Shown: positions 1-6,797, numbered from the stretch's first letter. The stretch is 11,958 nt of DNA from Phenylobacterium aquaticum (GCF_947378715.1 NZ_CANCLE010000126.1:1-11958); one strand, 5' to 3'. Program-made: numbers and translations. Notes: generated by a model from the sequence alone, not told the origin.

Positions 1-534
1 GCGATCGGCGTACAGCGGGTCGTTCGGCTTCTTGCCGCCGTGCAGCAGGATCGCCGGATCGCCGATGCCGCCCCGGGCCCAGGTCTCGGCGATCGGCTGT
101 TCGCGGTTCCACTCCCAGCGCAGGTTCCGCCGGGCGATGCGCCAGACGCCGTCGCGCTTCTGCATCCGGTCGATCGCCCGGGCCAGGGTCAGGGTCTCGA
201 ACGGCGGATCAGCGGCCGGATAGCGGGCGAAGGAGAGATAATAGCTCTCGCAGGTCGCCCTGGTCGGCCCCTCCAGCTCGACCAGTATATTGGTCACGGT
301 GTGGGTCATCAGCCGGTCGCTGTGCAGGGTCGGCAGCACCGCAGCGATATAGTCGCTGGCCGAGCCGAGGAACGACCCGCCGTGATCCTCGACCGCATCG
401 TCGTGATAGCAGGCCCGCAACAGGGCCTCGTCGCCGCGATCGACGGCGCGGCTATAGCTGAGCACCACCTCGGTGATCGCCTGCTTGTCCAGCAGGGCGC
501 GGATCTCCGCCATGGAGACGTCGGGTTCGCTCAT
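1..534 (-). CDS. SnoaL-like (NTF2-fold) protein, dehydratase-type, C-terminus cut by window edge
   Basis: 178 residues are visible; the stop codon lies outside the window. The N-terminal helix followed by a Y27-x4-D32 pair (YSRAVDRGD) and the later H78-x3-N82 (HTVTN) match the layout of SnoaL_4-type proteins. In that group (bile-acid 7-alpha-dehydratase, scytalone dehydratase relatives) a Tyr, an Asp and a His line the cavity of a cone-shaped alpha+beta barrel. The C-terminal part has the usual W-R-I-A strand and an R-W-E-W tail. By family it is probably a cytoplasmic dehydratase or isomerase of a ring compound, but the substrate cannot be told. The ATG is 4 bp after the stop of the upstream minus-strand gene, so the two are almost certainly co-transcribed. 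Its own Shine-Dalgarno is weak, which suggests translational coupling. The visible length is close to the family norm, so few residues should be missing. Confidence 0.85.
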   Translation of the reverse strand, partial: MSEPDVSMAEIRALLDKQAITEVVLSYSRAVDRGDEALLRACYHDDAVEDHGGSFLGSASDYIAAVLPTLHSDRLMTHTVTNILVELEGPTRATCESYYLSFARYPAADPPFETLTLARAIDRMQKRDGVWRIARRNLRWEWNREQPIAETWARGGIGDPAILLHGGKKPNDPLYADR

Positions 535-538
535 GGTC

Positions 539-955
539 TCAACGGGTCTTGGCGTCGAAATCCTCGACAAGGCCCATGGCCTTCAGGAGGTGGGCGCGGT
601 CGTAATATTCGCGCCAGACCTTGATCAGTGGCCCCTCGAACTCCAGCACCCCCACCACCGGCGCCGAGCCGAACTTGCCGCGAATCACGAATTCGTCGCT
701 GCGCTCCATGTAGAGCACCCCGTCGATCACCCCCATGTGGCGGATGTTCAGGGTGATGCTCTCCAGCCCGTCGCCCAGGCCGGAGACGCGCTTAAACACC
801 GCATCGCGCCCGACGATCGGATCGACCATCATCGAATGCAGCACCCCGTCGGGGGTGAACATGTCGGCGACCTTGCGCCAGTCGAGCGCCCGCCAGGCCT
901 CGGCCATCTCCCGGCCGATGGCGATCTTCTGTTCGTCCGTAAGGCTCTCGGACAT
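539..955 (-). CDS. Limonene-epoxide-hydrolase-like / SnoaL-like NTF2-fold protein
   Basis: A 138-residue protein with the limonene-1,2-epoxide hydrolase (LEH) layout: helix AEAWRALDWRKVADMF, then GRDAV, a strand with ER-S-D (R85, D87), GVLEFEG and WREYYD (W114, E116). In Rhodococcus LEH the catalytic set is Arg99/Asp101/Asp132 with Tyr53 and Asn55. Here Arg and the first Asp are kept, the second Asp is Glu, and the Tyr-x-Asn position reads L-H-S. It is therefore an LEH-fold protein with an altered active site and should not be called an epoxide hydrolase with confidence. The frame stays open upstream to 1339. The ATG at 955 was chosen because GGGAGGAG lies about 8 nt before it and the family starts just ahead of this helix. 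It is first in a two-gene unit with the SnoaL-like gene downstream, and its promoter region contains a long palindrome. Confidence 0.85.
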   Translation of the reverse strand: MSESLTDEQKIAIGREMAEAWRALDWRKVADMFTPDGVLHSMMVDPIVGRDAVFKRVSGLGDGLESITLNIRHMGVIDGVLYMERSDEFVIRGKFGSAPVVGVLEFEGPLIKVWREYYDRAHLLKAMGLVEDFDAKTR

Positions 956-1016
956 GGTCTGGCTCCTCCCCTGATTTTGCGCGCGACGGCCTGTCGCGCC
1001 GCCTGGTTCTGAATTA

Positions 1017-1047
1017 ACTTGCATAACGGTACCGACCGTTGGCAAGT
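1017..1047. promoter_or_regulatory. Palindromic operator, TetR-type layout
   Basis: Nested inverted repeats: outer arms ACTTGC (1017-1022) and GCAAGT (1042-1047), inner arms AACGGT (1025-1030) and ACCGTT (1035-1040), around a central ACCG. The only asymmetry is 2 nt versus 1 nt between outer and inner arms. The size and the ACCGACCGTT core resemble operators of TetR-family repressors; that assignment is inference. It sits 62 bp upstream of the minus-strand start at 955, and on that strand a TTGCCA (-35-like) element lies inside it. Repression of the NTF2-fold pair is therefore plausible. No regulator gene is present in the window. Confidence 0.55.
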
Positions 1048-1137
1048 CCTTTCTGGAGGAACCGAGTCTGGCGGTTCGAACGGCGTCATTCGCCGGGCGA
1101 TCCGCCTGCCCGAAACTTCTCACATTGAGTGACTTGC

Positions 1138-1167
1138 TTGACGAGACGAAAAAAGACGGCCTATTCT
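1138..1167 (+). promoter_or_regulatory. Sigma70-like promoter for the TonB-dependent receptor
   Basis: TTGACG (1138-1143) and TATTCT (1162-1167) are separated by 18 bp in a locally AT-richer tract. This is the best -35/-10 pair seen on the plus strand upstream of 1435. It predicts a start near 1174 and a long untranslated leader. The call rests on sequence only; a nearer promoter cannot be excluded. Confidence 0.4.
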
Positions 1168-1290
1168 CGGAGGTGTAGACGAACGAAAAACATACGGGGG
1201 GAAAGTCGTAGTCGGGACCAACCGCGAGCCATTGCGCCTGCGCCCACGGTCTAGCGCGGCCATCAGCTCCTGGCCTTATGCAAGTTGGCT

Positions 1291-1304
1291 TGACCCCAGG
1301 GTCA
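1291..1304. promoter_or_regulatory. 14-bp palindrome in the receptor leader
   Basis: A perfect TGACCC-CA-GGGTCA inverted repeat, extended by GGC/GCC with one unpaired base on the left. It lies about 130 bp before the receptor start and just after the inverted copy of the upstream 11-mer. It could be an operator, or a small RNA hairpin if the mRNA starts upstream. It has no T-run and so is not a terminator. Confidence 0.35.
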
Positions 1305-1434
1305 GCCCTGCCAGGAGGGTTCGTCCGACGACGCCACACCCCCTCATCACGTCGAAAATTTCCGCCTTGCGCGGGGAAACAACACGGGCCGCCGACGACT
1401 TTTCAGGTCGCACAGGCCCAGGGGGAGAAAACCA

Positions 1435-3729
1435 GTGAAGCTGCAACACACCACATCCATCATCGCCCTGCTCGCCGGGATGACGTTGGCCATGCCGGCC
1501 TTCGCGGCCGCCGCCGGCGGCACCCAGCTCGAAGAGCTGATCGTCACCGCCCAGAAGCGCGAGGAAAACGTCCAGTCCGCGCCCCTGGCCATCACCGCCG
1601 TCACCGGCGCCAGCCTGGCCAAGGACCGGGTGCTGAGCCTGGAAGACCTCGGTCACAACATGACCGGCATCTCCTTCACGGCCAATTCGCCCCAGGCCAA
1701 CGAGATCAACATCCGCGGCGTGGTCAACACCCGCCTGACCTCGCCCACCGCCGACCAGTCGGTCTCGACCTTCGTCGACGACGTCTATGTCAGCCGCTCC
1801 GGCAACCTGAACTCGTCCTTCTATGACGTGTCGCGGGTCGAAGTGGTGCGCGGGCCCCAGGGCGTGCTGCTCGGCAAGAACGTCGCCGGCGGCGCGGTCA
1901 ACATCATCTCCAACGCCCCCAGCTTCGACCAGTCCGGCAAGGTCACCCTCACCCTCGGCAACTATGACCTGCGCCAGACCCAGGGCTATCTGACCGGCGC
2001 CCTGACCGACACCGTGGCCGGCCGCTTCTCGTTCCAGACCATCAACCACTCCGGCTACGCCAAGGACCTGCTGCACAATTCCGACCTCGAGGACCTGAAC
2101 TCGGTCCAGGCCCGGGCGCAGCTGGCCTACAAGCCGTCGGACTCCGACCTGCGCGCCAGCCTCAATGTCGACTACGCCAAGGACGACAACCACGGCGTCA
2201 ACCGCGTCGGGCTGAAGAGCACGACCCTGCCGGCCGGCCCCAACATCTGGTCCGGCACCCGCAAGCTGATCGCCGCCCAGCTTCCCGGCCTGAACATCCG
2301 CCAGAGCTTCCCGGTGTGGCCGCTGTTCGCCGGTGACCTGGCCCCGACGCCCCAGGGCGCCCGCCACGAGACCTATGACGTCATCGCCAAGGTCGAGAAG
2401 GACGTCGCGCCCAACATCCGGTTCGCCAGCATCACCGGCTATCGCGATAACCGCGCCTTCACGATGTACGACCAGACGGGCCTCGGCCCGACCAACGGCT
2501 TCAACTTCTCCGCCGCCCAGCTGGCGTCGGTCGGTTCGTCGCTGCTGTTCGCCGAGCCGGTGAACTTCATCGAGCAGGTCCACCAGTTCTCGGAAGAGGT
2601 CCGCCTGACCTCGACCAATCCCGACAGCCGCCTCGACTGGATCGTCGGCGCCTATTACCTCAAGAGCCGGGTGCACCAGTTCAACCGGTTCTGGGGTGAA
2701 TCCTCGGTCCTGCCGACCCTGTCGGGCGAATCCCACTGGGATGACCACGGCCACAACCAGGACATGGCCGTCTTCGCCCAGCTTGGCTACAAGCTGACCG
2801 ACACCCTGAAGTTCGAGGTTGGCGCCCGCTACACCCAGGACAAGAAGGGCGGCAATCAGCAGGGCATCATCGTCGCCACCGGCGACAAGCTGCACCCCCT
2901 CGACACCGCGCCGCTGACCCCGCTGACCACCAACTTCACCACCGGCTACGGCAAGAGCTGGAGCAAGCTGACCCCCCAGGCGACCCTGCGCTGGACCCCG
3001 AATGACACGACCATGGCCTATGGCACCGTGTCCGTCGGCTTCAAGGGCGGCGGCTTCCAGAACGACGCCTCCAACGCCTTCGCCGCGGCGACGCCCTACA
3101 ACCCCGAGACGGTCACCAACTACGAGGTCGGCTACAAGACCGAGCTGTTCGACCGGACCGTGCGGTGGAATTCGGCGGTCTTCTACATGAAGTACACCGA
3201 CCTCCAGGTGCAGCAGACGCTCGCCTCCTGCCTCTGCAACGTGATCAGCAACGCCCCTGGCGCGACGATCAAGGGCGCCGAGACCGACCTGCAATACGCG
3301 CCCAACCATTGGTTCCACGCCTGGGCCAGCGGCAGCTATGTCGATGGCAAGTACGACCAGTTCGTCTTCGCCGGCGTCAACAACTCCGGCCACCTGATGC
3401 AACGGACGCCCAAGTGGCAGGCGGCGGTGGGGGCGGAAGCCACCACCAGCGTCGGCTCCTGGACCGACGCCCTGGTCGGGCGGGTCAGCTATCGCTGGCA
3501 GGGCAAGATGCCGTGGGCGCCGGAAAACACCTCGTGGGAACCCGCCTATGGCACCCTCGACGCCCGGGTCACCCTCACCTCCCCCACCAAGGGCTGGAGC
3601 GTCTCGGCCTTCGGCAAGAACCTGACGGACGAGGTCTACCGCACGAACATCATCGTCTTCTTCAATGACGAAATGTCCTCGTTCGGCGCGCCGCGCACCT
3701 TCGGGATGGAAGTCTCCGCCCCGTTCTAA
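1435..3729 (+). CDS. TonB-dependent outer-membrane receptor
   Basis: A complete 764-residue receptor that imports a substrate across the outer membrane using TonB-ExbBD energy. Residues 1-24 are a Sec signal peptide (hydrophobic core, AFA cleavage site). A TonB box follows at about 33-40 (EELIVTAQ), then a plug domain at about 45-155 with the hallmark VRGPQGVLLGKNVAGGAVNI near 136-155. The remainder is a beta-barrel ending in phenylalanine (VSAPF), the usual outer-membrane assembly signal. The KREENVQ stretch after the TonB box and the barrel style fit the large proteobacterial receptor group often found beside catabolic genes, rather than classic siderophore receptors; no substrate can be assigned. 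A C-x-C pair lies near residues 599-601 in a probable external loop. The GTG start was chosen for AGGGGGAG at 1420-1427, 7 nt upstream, and because the signal peptide begins there. Its neighbours are four NTF2-fold genes, and a strong terminator follows. Confidence 0.95.
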   Translation: MKLQHTTSIIALLAGMTLAMPAFAAAAGGTQLEELIVTAQKREENVQSAPLAITAVTGASLAKDRVLSLEDLGHNMTGISFTANSPQANEINIRGVVNTRLTSPTADQSVSTFVDDVYVSRSGNLNSSFYDVSRVEVVRGPQGVLLGKNVAGGAVNIISNAPSFDQSGKVTLTLGNYDLRQTQGYLTGALTDTVAGRFSFQTINHSGYAKDLLHNSDLEDLNSVQARAQLAYKPSDSDLRASLNVDYAKDDNHGVNRVGLKSTTLPAGPNIWSGTRKLIAAQLPGLNIRQSFPVWPLFAGDLAPTPQGARHETYDVIAKVEKDVAPNIRFASITGYRDNRAFTMYDQTGLGPTNGFNFSAAQLASVGSSLLFAEPVNFIEQVHQFSEEVRLTSTNPDSRLDWIVGAYYLKSRVHQFNRFWGESSVLPTLSGESHWDDHGHNQDMAVFAQLGYKLTDTLKFEVGARYTQDKKGGNQQGIIVATGDKLHPLDTAPLTPLTTNFTTGYGKSWSKLTPQATLRWTPNDTTMAYGTVSVGFKGGGFQNDASNAFAAATPYNPETVTNYEVGYKTELFDRTVRWNSAVFYMKYTDLQVQQTLASCLCNVISNAPGATIKGAETDLQYAPNHWFHAWASGSYVDGKYDQFVFAGVNNSGHLMQRTPKWQAAVGAEATTSVGSWTDALVGRVSYRWQGKMPWAPENTSWEPAYGTLDARVTLTSPTKGWSVSAFGKNLTDEVYRTNIIVFFNDEMSSFGAPRTFGMEVSAPF

Positions 3730-3740
3730 GTCTAGAGTTC

Positions 3741-3770
3741 TGGCCGGGCGGTTCGCCGCCCGGCCATTTT
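3741..3770 (+). terminator. Intrinsic (Rho-independent) terminator after the receptor
   Basis: A perfect 11-bp stem, TGGCCGGGCGG (3741-3751) with CCGCCCGGCCA (3756-3766), closed by a TTCG tetraloop and followed by TTTT (3767-3770). It starts 11 bp after the receptor stop. The downstream NTF2-fold pair is then either read by leak-through or has its own promoter in the short gap; I see no clear one. Confidence 0.85.
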
Positions 3771-3796
3771 CATGTTTGAGTTAAAAGGGGTCGGTC

Positions 3797-4228
3797 ATGG
3801 GCCGTTGCTACGCCATCCTGGGCAAGGTCATCGCGGCCTGGCAGGCCAAGGACATCGAGGGCGTCCTCGCCCACATGTCCGACGACATCGTCTGGCACTA
3901 CGCCGCCGCCGCCATGCCGCCCGTGCGCGGCAAGCAAGCCGCCGGCAAGCTGCTGGGCAATTTCCAGAAGGACATGCACGCCATCCAGTGGCGGATCTTC
4001 GCCCATGCCGAGACCGGCGACCGCCTGTTCATCGAAGGCGTCGACGACTACACCACCGCCGACGGCAAGCGCGTCGCCGCCCCCTATGCCGGGGTGCTGG
4101 ACTTTCGCGGCGACCTGATCTGCGGCTGGCGCGACTATGTCGACCTGGGCGTCATCGCCCAGCAGAAGGCCGGCGAACCGATGTCGAAGCAGGTCGAAGG
4201 CCTGCTCGACCGCCAGGTCGCCCCGTGA
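3797..4228 (+). CDS. LEH-fold (SnoaL-like) protein, first of a tandem pair
   Basis: A 143-residue protein with the LEH/SnoaL layout: helix VIAAWQAKDIEGVLAHM, DDIVWHY (W33, Y35), VRGKQA, E80-G81-V82-D83, GVLDFRG and GWRDYVD (W111, D113). Compared with Rhodococcus limonene-epoxide hydrolase, both catalytic Asp positions are kept (D83, D113). The Arg position is Gly81 and the Asn55 position is Tyr35, so the classical triad is broken and the reaction is uncertain. It aligns without gaps to the next gene over 143 residues, with about 65 identities by hand count, so the two arose by tandem duplication. AAGGGG lies 6 nt before the ATG. Its stop overlaps the next gene's GTG by 4 nt (GTGA). No signal peptide is seen, so it is probably cytoplasmic. 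Confidence 0.88.
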   Translation: MGRCYAILGKVIAAWQAKDIEGVLAHMSDDIVWHYAAAAMPPVRGKQAAGKLLGNFQKDMHAIQWRIFAHAETGDRLFIEGVDDYTTADGKRVAAPYAGVLDFRGDLICGWRDYVDLGVIAQQKAGEPMSKQVEGLLDRQVAP

Positions 4229-4767
4229 GCCCGCACGTGAGCCCCCTCTTCTCCCTCGATCGACGCACCCTGCTGGCCGCCGCCGGCGCCGCAGGCGTGG
4301 TCGCCGCCTCCCCCGCCCTGTCCCAGGAGCCTGCCATGTCCCGCCTCTATCCCATCTTCATGGCCGTCATCGAGGCCTGGCATCATCAGGACATCGAGGG
4401 CGTGCTGGTCCACGTCACCGACGACATCATCTGGCGCAATTCCTCCGGCTACGCCCCGGCGATCCGCGGCAAGGACGCCATGCGCAAGGCCTTGCAGGGC
4501 ATGGCCCCGATCATCAAGACCAACAAGTGGCGGCTGTTCGACTATGCCGAGAACAACGACCGCATGTTCATGGAAGGCGTCGACGAGTTCTGGCTGACCA
4601 CCGGCGAGCACGTGGCCATTCCCTATGCCGGCACGCTGGAATTCCGCGGCCCGCTGATCTGCGAGTGGCGGGAATATTTCGACGGCCGGATCAGCGCCGC
4701 GATGAAGGCCGGCCAGCCGATGACGGCCGAGCTGCAGGAGATGATTTCCCGTCCGGTGGCGCGCTGA
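4225..4767 (+). CDS. LEH-fold (SnoaL-like) protein with probable Tat signal, second of a tandem pair
   Basis: From the GTG at 4225 the product is 180 residues. Its first ~35 residues read as a twin-arginine signal: S-L-D-R-R-T-L-L, an Ala/Gly/Val-rich core, then SPALSQ as a likely cleavage site. The mature part has the LEH fold: W-R-N (Tyr53/Asn55 region, Asn kept), E-G-V-D (Arg replaced by Gly, first Asp kept) and WREYFD (second Asp replaced by Glu). GTG 4237 is an alternative start. A third candidate, ATG 4336, has AGGAG 6 nt upstream and would give a 143-residue cytoplasmic protein that matches its paralogue end to end. I prefer the long form because the RR motif, hydrophobic core and cleavage site in the right order are unlikely by chance, but both forms may be made. 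The gene overlaps its paralogue by 4 nt, so the two are translationally coupled. Function is unknown; by fold, hydrolase, dehydratase or ligand-binding protein. Confidence 0.85.
   Translation: MSPHVSPLFSLDRRTLLAAAGAAGVVAASPALSQEPAMSRLYPIFMAVIEAWHHQDIEGVLVHVTDDIIWRNSSGYAPAIRGKDAMRKALQGMAPIIKTNKWRLFDYAENNDRMFMEGVDEFWLTTGEHVAIPYAGTLEFRGPLICEWREYFDGRISAAMKAGQPMTAELQEMISRPVAR
4325..4329 (+). promoter_or_regulatory. Internal Shine-Dalgarno for an alternative short start
   Basis: AGGAG lies 6 nt before ATG 4336, inside the coding region of the longer form. It is stronger than anything before GTG 4225 or GTG 4237. It either marks the true start of a cytoplasmic protein or allows a second, signal-less product from the same gene. 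Confidence 0.45.
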
Positions 4768-4814
4768 ACGGCGCGTCATGCGGCTCGGCGTCGCACGCTC
4801 GGCCATCTCGGATT

Positions 4815-4829
4815 TTAACGCAAATTAAC
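4815..4829 (+). promoter_or_regulatory. TTAAC direct repeat upstream of the chemoreceptor gene (CtrA-like)
   Basis: Two TTAAC copies (4815-4819 and 4825-4829) stand 10 bp apart, one helical turn, about 55 bp before the chemoreceptor start. The Caulobacter cell-cycle regulator CtrA binds TTAA-N7-TTAA; the gap here is N6, so this is near-consensus only. The AT-rich patch in very GC-rich DNA still marks it as the likely promoter area. Confidence 0.35.
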
Positions 4830-4883
4830 CAACGCAGATGACTCTGGCCCCACGCCGCGCTTTGACGGCTGGGATCAGACAAC

Positions 4884-6797
4884 ATGCTTCGAACGATCAA
4901 GGCGCGTATGCGCGCGTCCTGGACCGCGGGTCTGTTGGTCATCCTGGCGATCTGCGCCGCCAACGCCATGCTGCTGAGCGGATCGAACGCCAAGCTGAAG
5001 GAGCTCAGCACCGTCTGGCTGCCGGTCGAGAACAATCTCGGCGACATCAACGGCTTCATCAGTGATTTCCGCGCCGTCGAGGCCAGCCACATCCTGTCCC
5101 TCGACGTGCCCACCATGCAGACCGCCGAAAAGGCGCTGGACGCCGACGTCAAGCAGATCGACGACCGCTTCAAGCTCCTGGCCCCCGTCCCGCTCGCGCC
5201 CAATGTCCGCCAGTCGATCAATGACCTGCAAAAGGCCTGGCTGGCCTACCGCGCCGACGGCAAGGACATGCTGGCCTTCTCGCAGCTGAGCCAGAAGGAC
5301 CTGGCCACCGACGCCTATCGGGGCCGCCTCGACGCCTACAACAAGCTGAGCGCCGAGATCGTCGTCCTGGCCGACCAGGCCTCCGACGCCGCCGAGGCCG
5401 CGCGTCTGGCCGGCGAGAAGCAATTCACCCAGGCCATGCTGATGACCGCCCTGATCGCGGTGGGCATGGTGGTGGGCGGCATCCTCGCCGCCGCCTTCTT
5501 CGAACGCCTGGTGGTCTCGGCGATCCTCAAGCTCGAGGGCGTCATGAAGCGCCTGGCCGGCGGGGAGCTGGCCGTCGACGTGTTCGGCGCCGAGCGCTCG
5601 GACGAGGTCGGCGACATGGCCCGCAGCGTGCTGGTCTTCAAGGAGAACGCCATCGAGCGGGTCCGCCTGGAGCAGGACGCCGCACGCATGCACGAGGAGG
5701 TCGACCGTCGCCTGAAGGACACCGAGGCCGCCTTCGAGGCCTCCGGCCAGGCCCAGAAGCGCGTTGTCGACGCCATGGCCCATGAGCTGTCCGAACTGGC
5801 CCAGGGCGACCTGACGGTTCGCCTGAACCTCGACGTCGCGCCGGACTATGAGCGGCTGAAGGCCGACTTCAATTCCGCCGTCACCCACCTGCAGGACGCC
5901 ATCCGCACCCTGTCCGGCTCGACCGTCGCCATCGATTCCGGCGCCCAGGAGATCACCCAGGCCGCCGACGACCTGTCGCGCCGCACCGAGCAGCAGGCCG
6001 CCAGCCTGGAAGAGACCGCCGCCGCCCTCGACGAGATCACCGCCACGGTCGCCAAGACCGCCAGCGGCGCCAAGGAAGCCACCGCCGTGGTCGCCACCGC
6101 CCGCGCCGACGCCGAGACCTCCGGCGAGGTGGTGCGTCGCGCCGTCACCGCCATGGGCGAGATCGAGGAAAGCTCCGGCAAGATCAGCCAGATCATCGGC
6201 GTCATCGACGAGATCGCCTTCCAGACCAACCTCCTGGCCCTGAACGCCGGCGTCGAGGCCGCCCGCGCGGGCGAAGCCGGCAAGGGCTTCGCCGTGGTCG
6301 CCTCCGAAGTCCGGGCGCTCGCCCAACGCTCCGCCGAAGCCGCCAAGCAGATCAAGACCCTGATCTCGGCCTCCACCCAGCAGGTCTCTTCCGGCGTCGA
6401 CCTGGTCGGCCAGACCGGCCGCTCCCTGGGCCGCATCGTCGAGCATGTCGCGAGCATCGACGCCCTGGTCAGCGAGATCGCCGCCTCGGCCCAGGAACAG
6501 GCCGCCGGCCTTCACCAGGTCAATACCGCGGTCAATCACATGGACCAGATGACCCAGCAGAACGCCGCCATGGTCGAGGAGACCTCCGCCGCCGTCCACG
6601 CCCTGCGCGGCGAGACCGGCGAACTCTCCACCCTGGTCGGCCGCTTCAAGTCCGGCGACGCCGGCCAGCCGACGCGACGCGCTTCAGCCCCGCCCCGCGC
6701 GCCCGCCCGTCACGCCCCGCCGCAACGCCAGAAGATCGCCGTCGGTGGCGGCCACGCCCCGCAATCCCGGCCCGACGACACCTGGGAAGAGTTCTAG
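4884..6797 (+). CDS. Methyl-accepting chemotaxis protein with C-terminal tethering pentapeptide
   Basis: A complete 637-residue chemoreceptor that senses a signal at the inner membrane and controls CheA kinase through CheW. TM1 is at about 13-31 and a helical periplasmic domain of four-helix-bundle type follows at about 33-180. TM2 is at about 183-208, a HAMP domain follows it, and a second HAMP-like segment (ELAQGDLTVRL) lies near 295-345. The long signalling coiled coil then includes the methylation helix around 367 (RTEQQAASLEETAAAL) and the conserved hairpin tip near 442 (DEIAFQTNLLALNAG). After a Pro/Arg-rich linker the protein ends in T-W-E-E-F, matching the xWxxF pentapeptide that tethers the CheR methyltransferase and CheB in other bacteria. 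The ligand is unknown. The ATG has only a weak Shine-Dalgarno (GGGA). The gene is convergent with the next one across 40 bp. Confidence 0.96.
   Translation: MLRTIKARMRASWTAGLLVILAICAANAMLLSGSNAKLKELSTVWLPVENNLGDINGFISDFRAVEASHILSLDVPTMQTAEKALDADVKQIDDRFKLLAPVPLAPNVRQSINDLQKAWLAYRADGKDMLAFSQLSQKDLATDAYRGRLDAYNKLSAEIVVLADQASDAAEAARLAGEKQFTQAMLMTALIAVGMVVGGILAAAFFERLVVSAILKLEGVMKRLAGGELAVDVFGAERSDEVGDMARSVLVFKENAIERVRLEQDAARMHEEVDRRLKDTEAAFEASGQAQKRVVDAMAHELSELAQGDLTVRLNLDVAPDYERLKADFNSAVTHLQDAIRTLSGSTVAIDSGAQEITQAADDLSRRTEQQAASLEETAAALDEITATVAKTASGAKEATAVVATARADAETSGEVVRRAVTAMGEIEESSGKISQIIGVIDEIAFQTNLLALNAGVEAARAGEAGKGFAVVASEVRALAQRSAEAAKQIKTLISASTQQVSSGVDLVGQTGRSLGRIVEHVASIDALVSEIAASAQEQAAGLHQVNTAVNHMDQMTQQNAAMVEETSAAVHALRGETGELSTLVGRFKSGDAGQPTRRASAPPRAPARHAPPQRQKIAVGGGHAPQSRPDDTWEEF

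Larger units (their letters stand above)
956..1434. other. Divergent intergenic regulatory region (479 bp)
   Basis: No supportable coding sequence is seen here. It separates the minus-strand NTF2-fold pair from the plus-strand receptor gene. It holds a 31-bp imperfect palindrome (1017-1047), a sigma70-like promoter facing the receptor (1138-1167), and a 14-bp palindrome (1291-1304). The 11-mer AACTTGCATAA (1016-1026) recurs inverted at 1276-1286, linking the two palindromic zones. If the promoter at 1138 is the real one, the receptor mRNA has a leader of about 260 nt. Confidence 0.7.

Noticed and set aside
956..1339. N-terminal extension of the LEH-like gene at 539-955
   Set aside because: The frame stays open upstream, but ATG 955 has a strong ribosome site and starts where the family starts. 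The extension has no recognisable structure and would cover the palindromic operator.
1276..3402. A 708-codon open frame on the minus strand across the receptor gene
   Set aside because: It is antisense to a receptor with clear signal peptide, plug and barrel motifs. Its translation is low-complexity Gly/Val/Ala/Asp, typical of shadow frames in GC-rich DNA.
3772..4767. A single 331-codon plus-strand frame, as if one fused protein
   Set aside because: Its first part runs out of frame through the first LEH-fold gene and reads Arg/Pro/His-rich nonsense. Only the part from 4225 is a real protein.
4875..6599. A 574-codon minus-strand open frame across the chemoreceptor
   Set aside because: Shadow of the chemoreceptor with a Gly/Asp/Leu-rich sequence and no domain.
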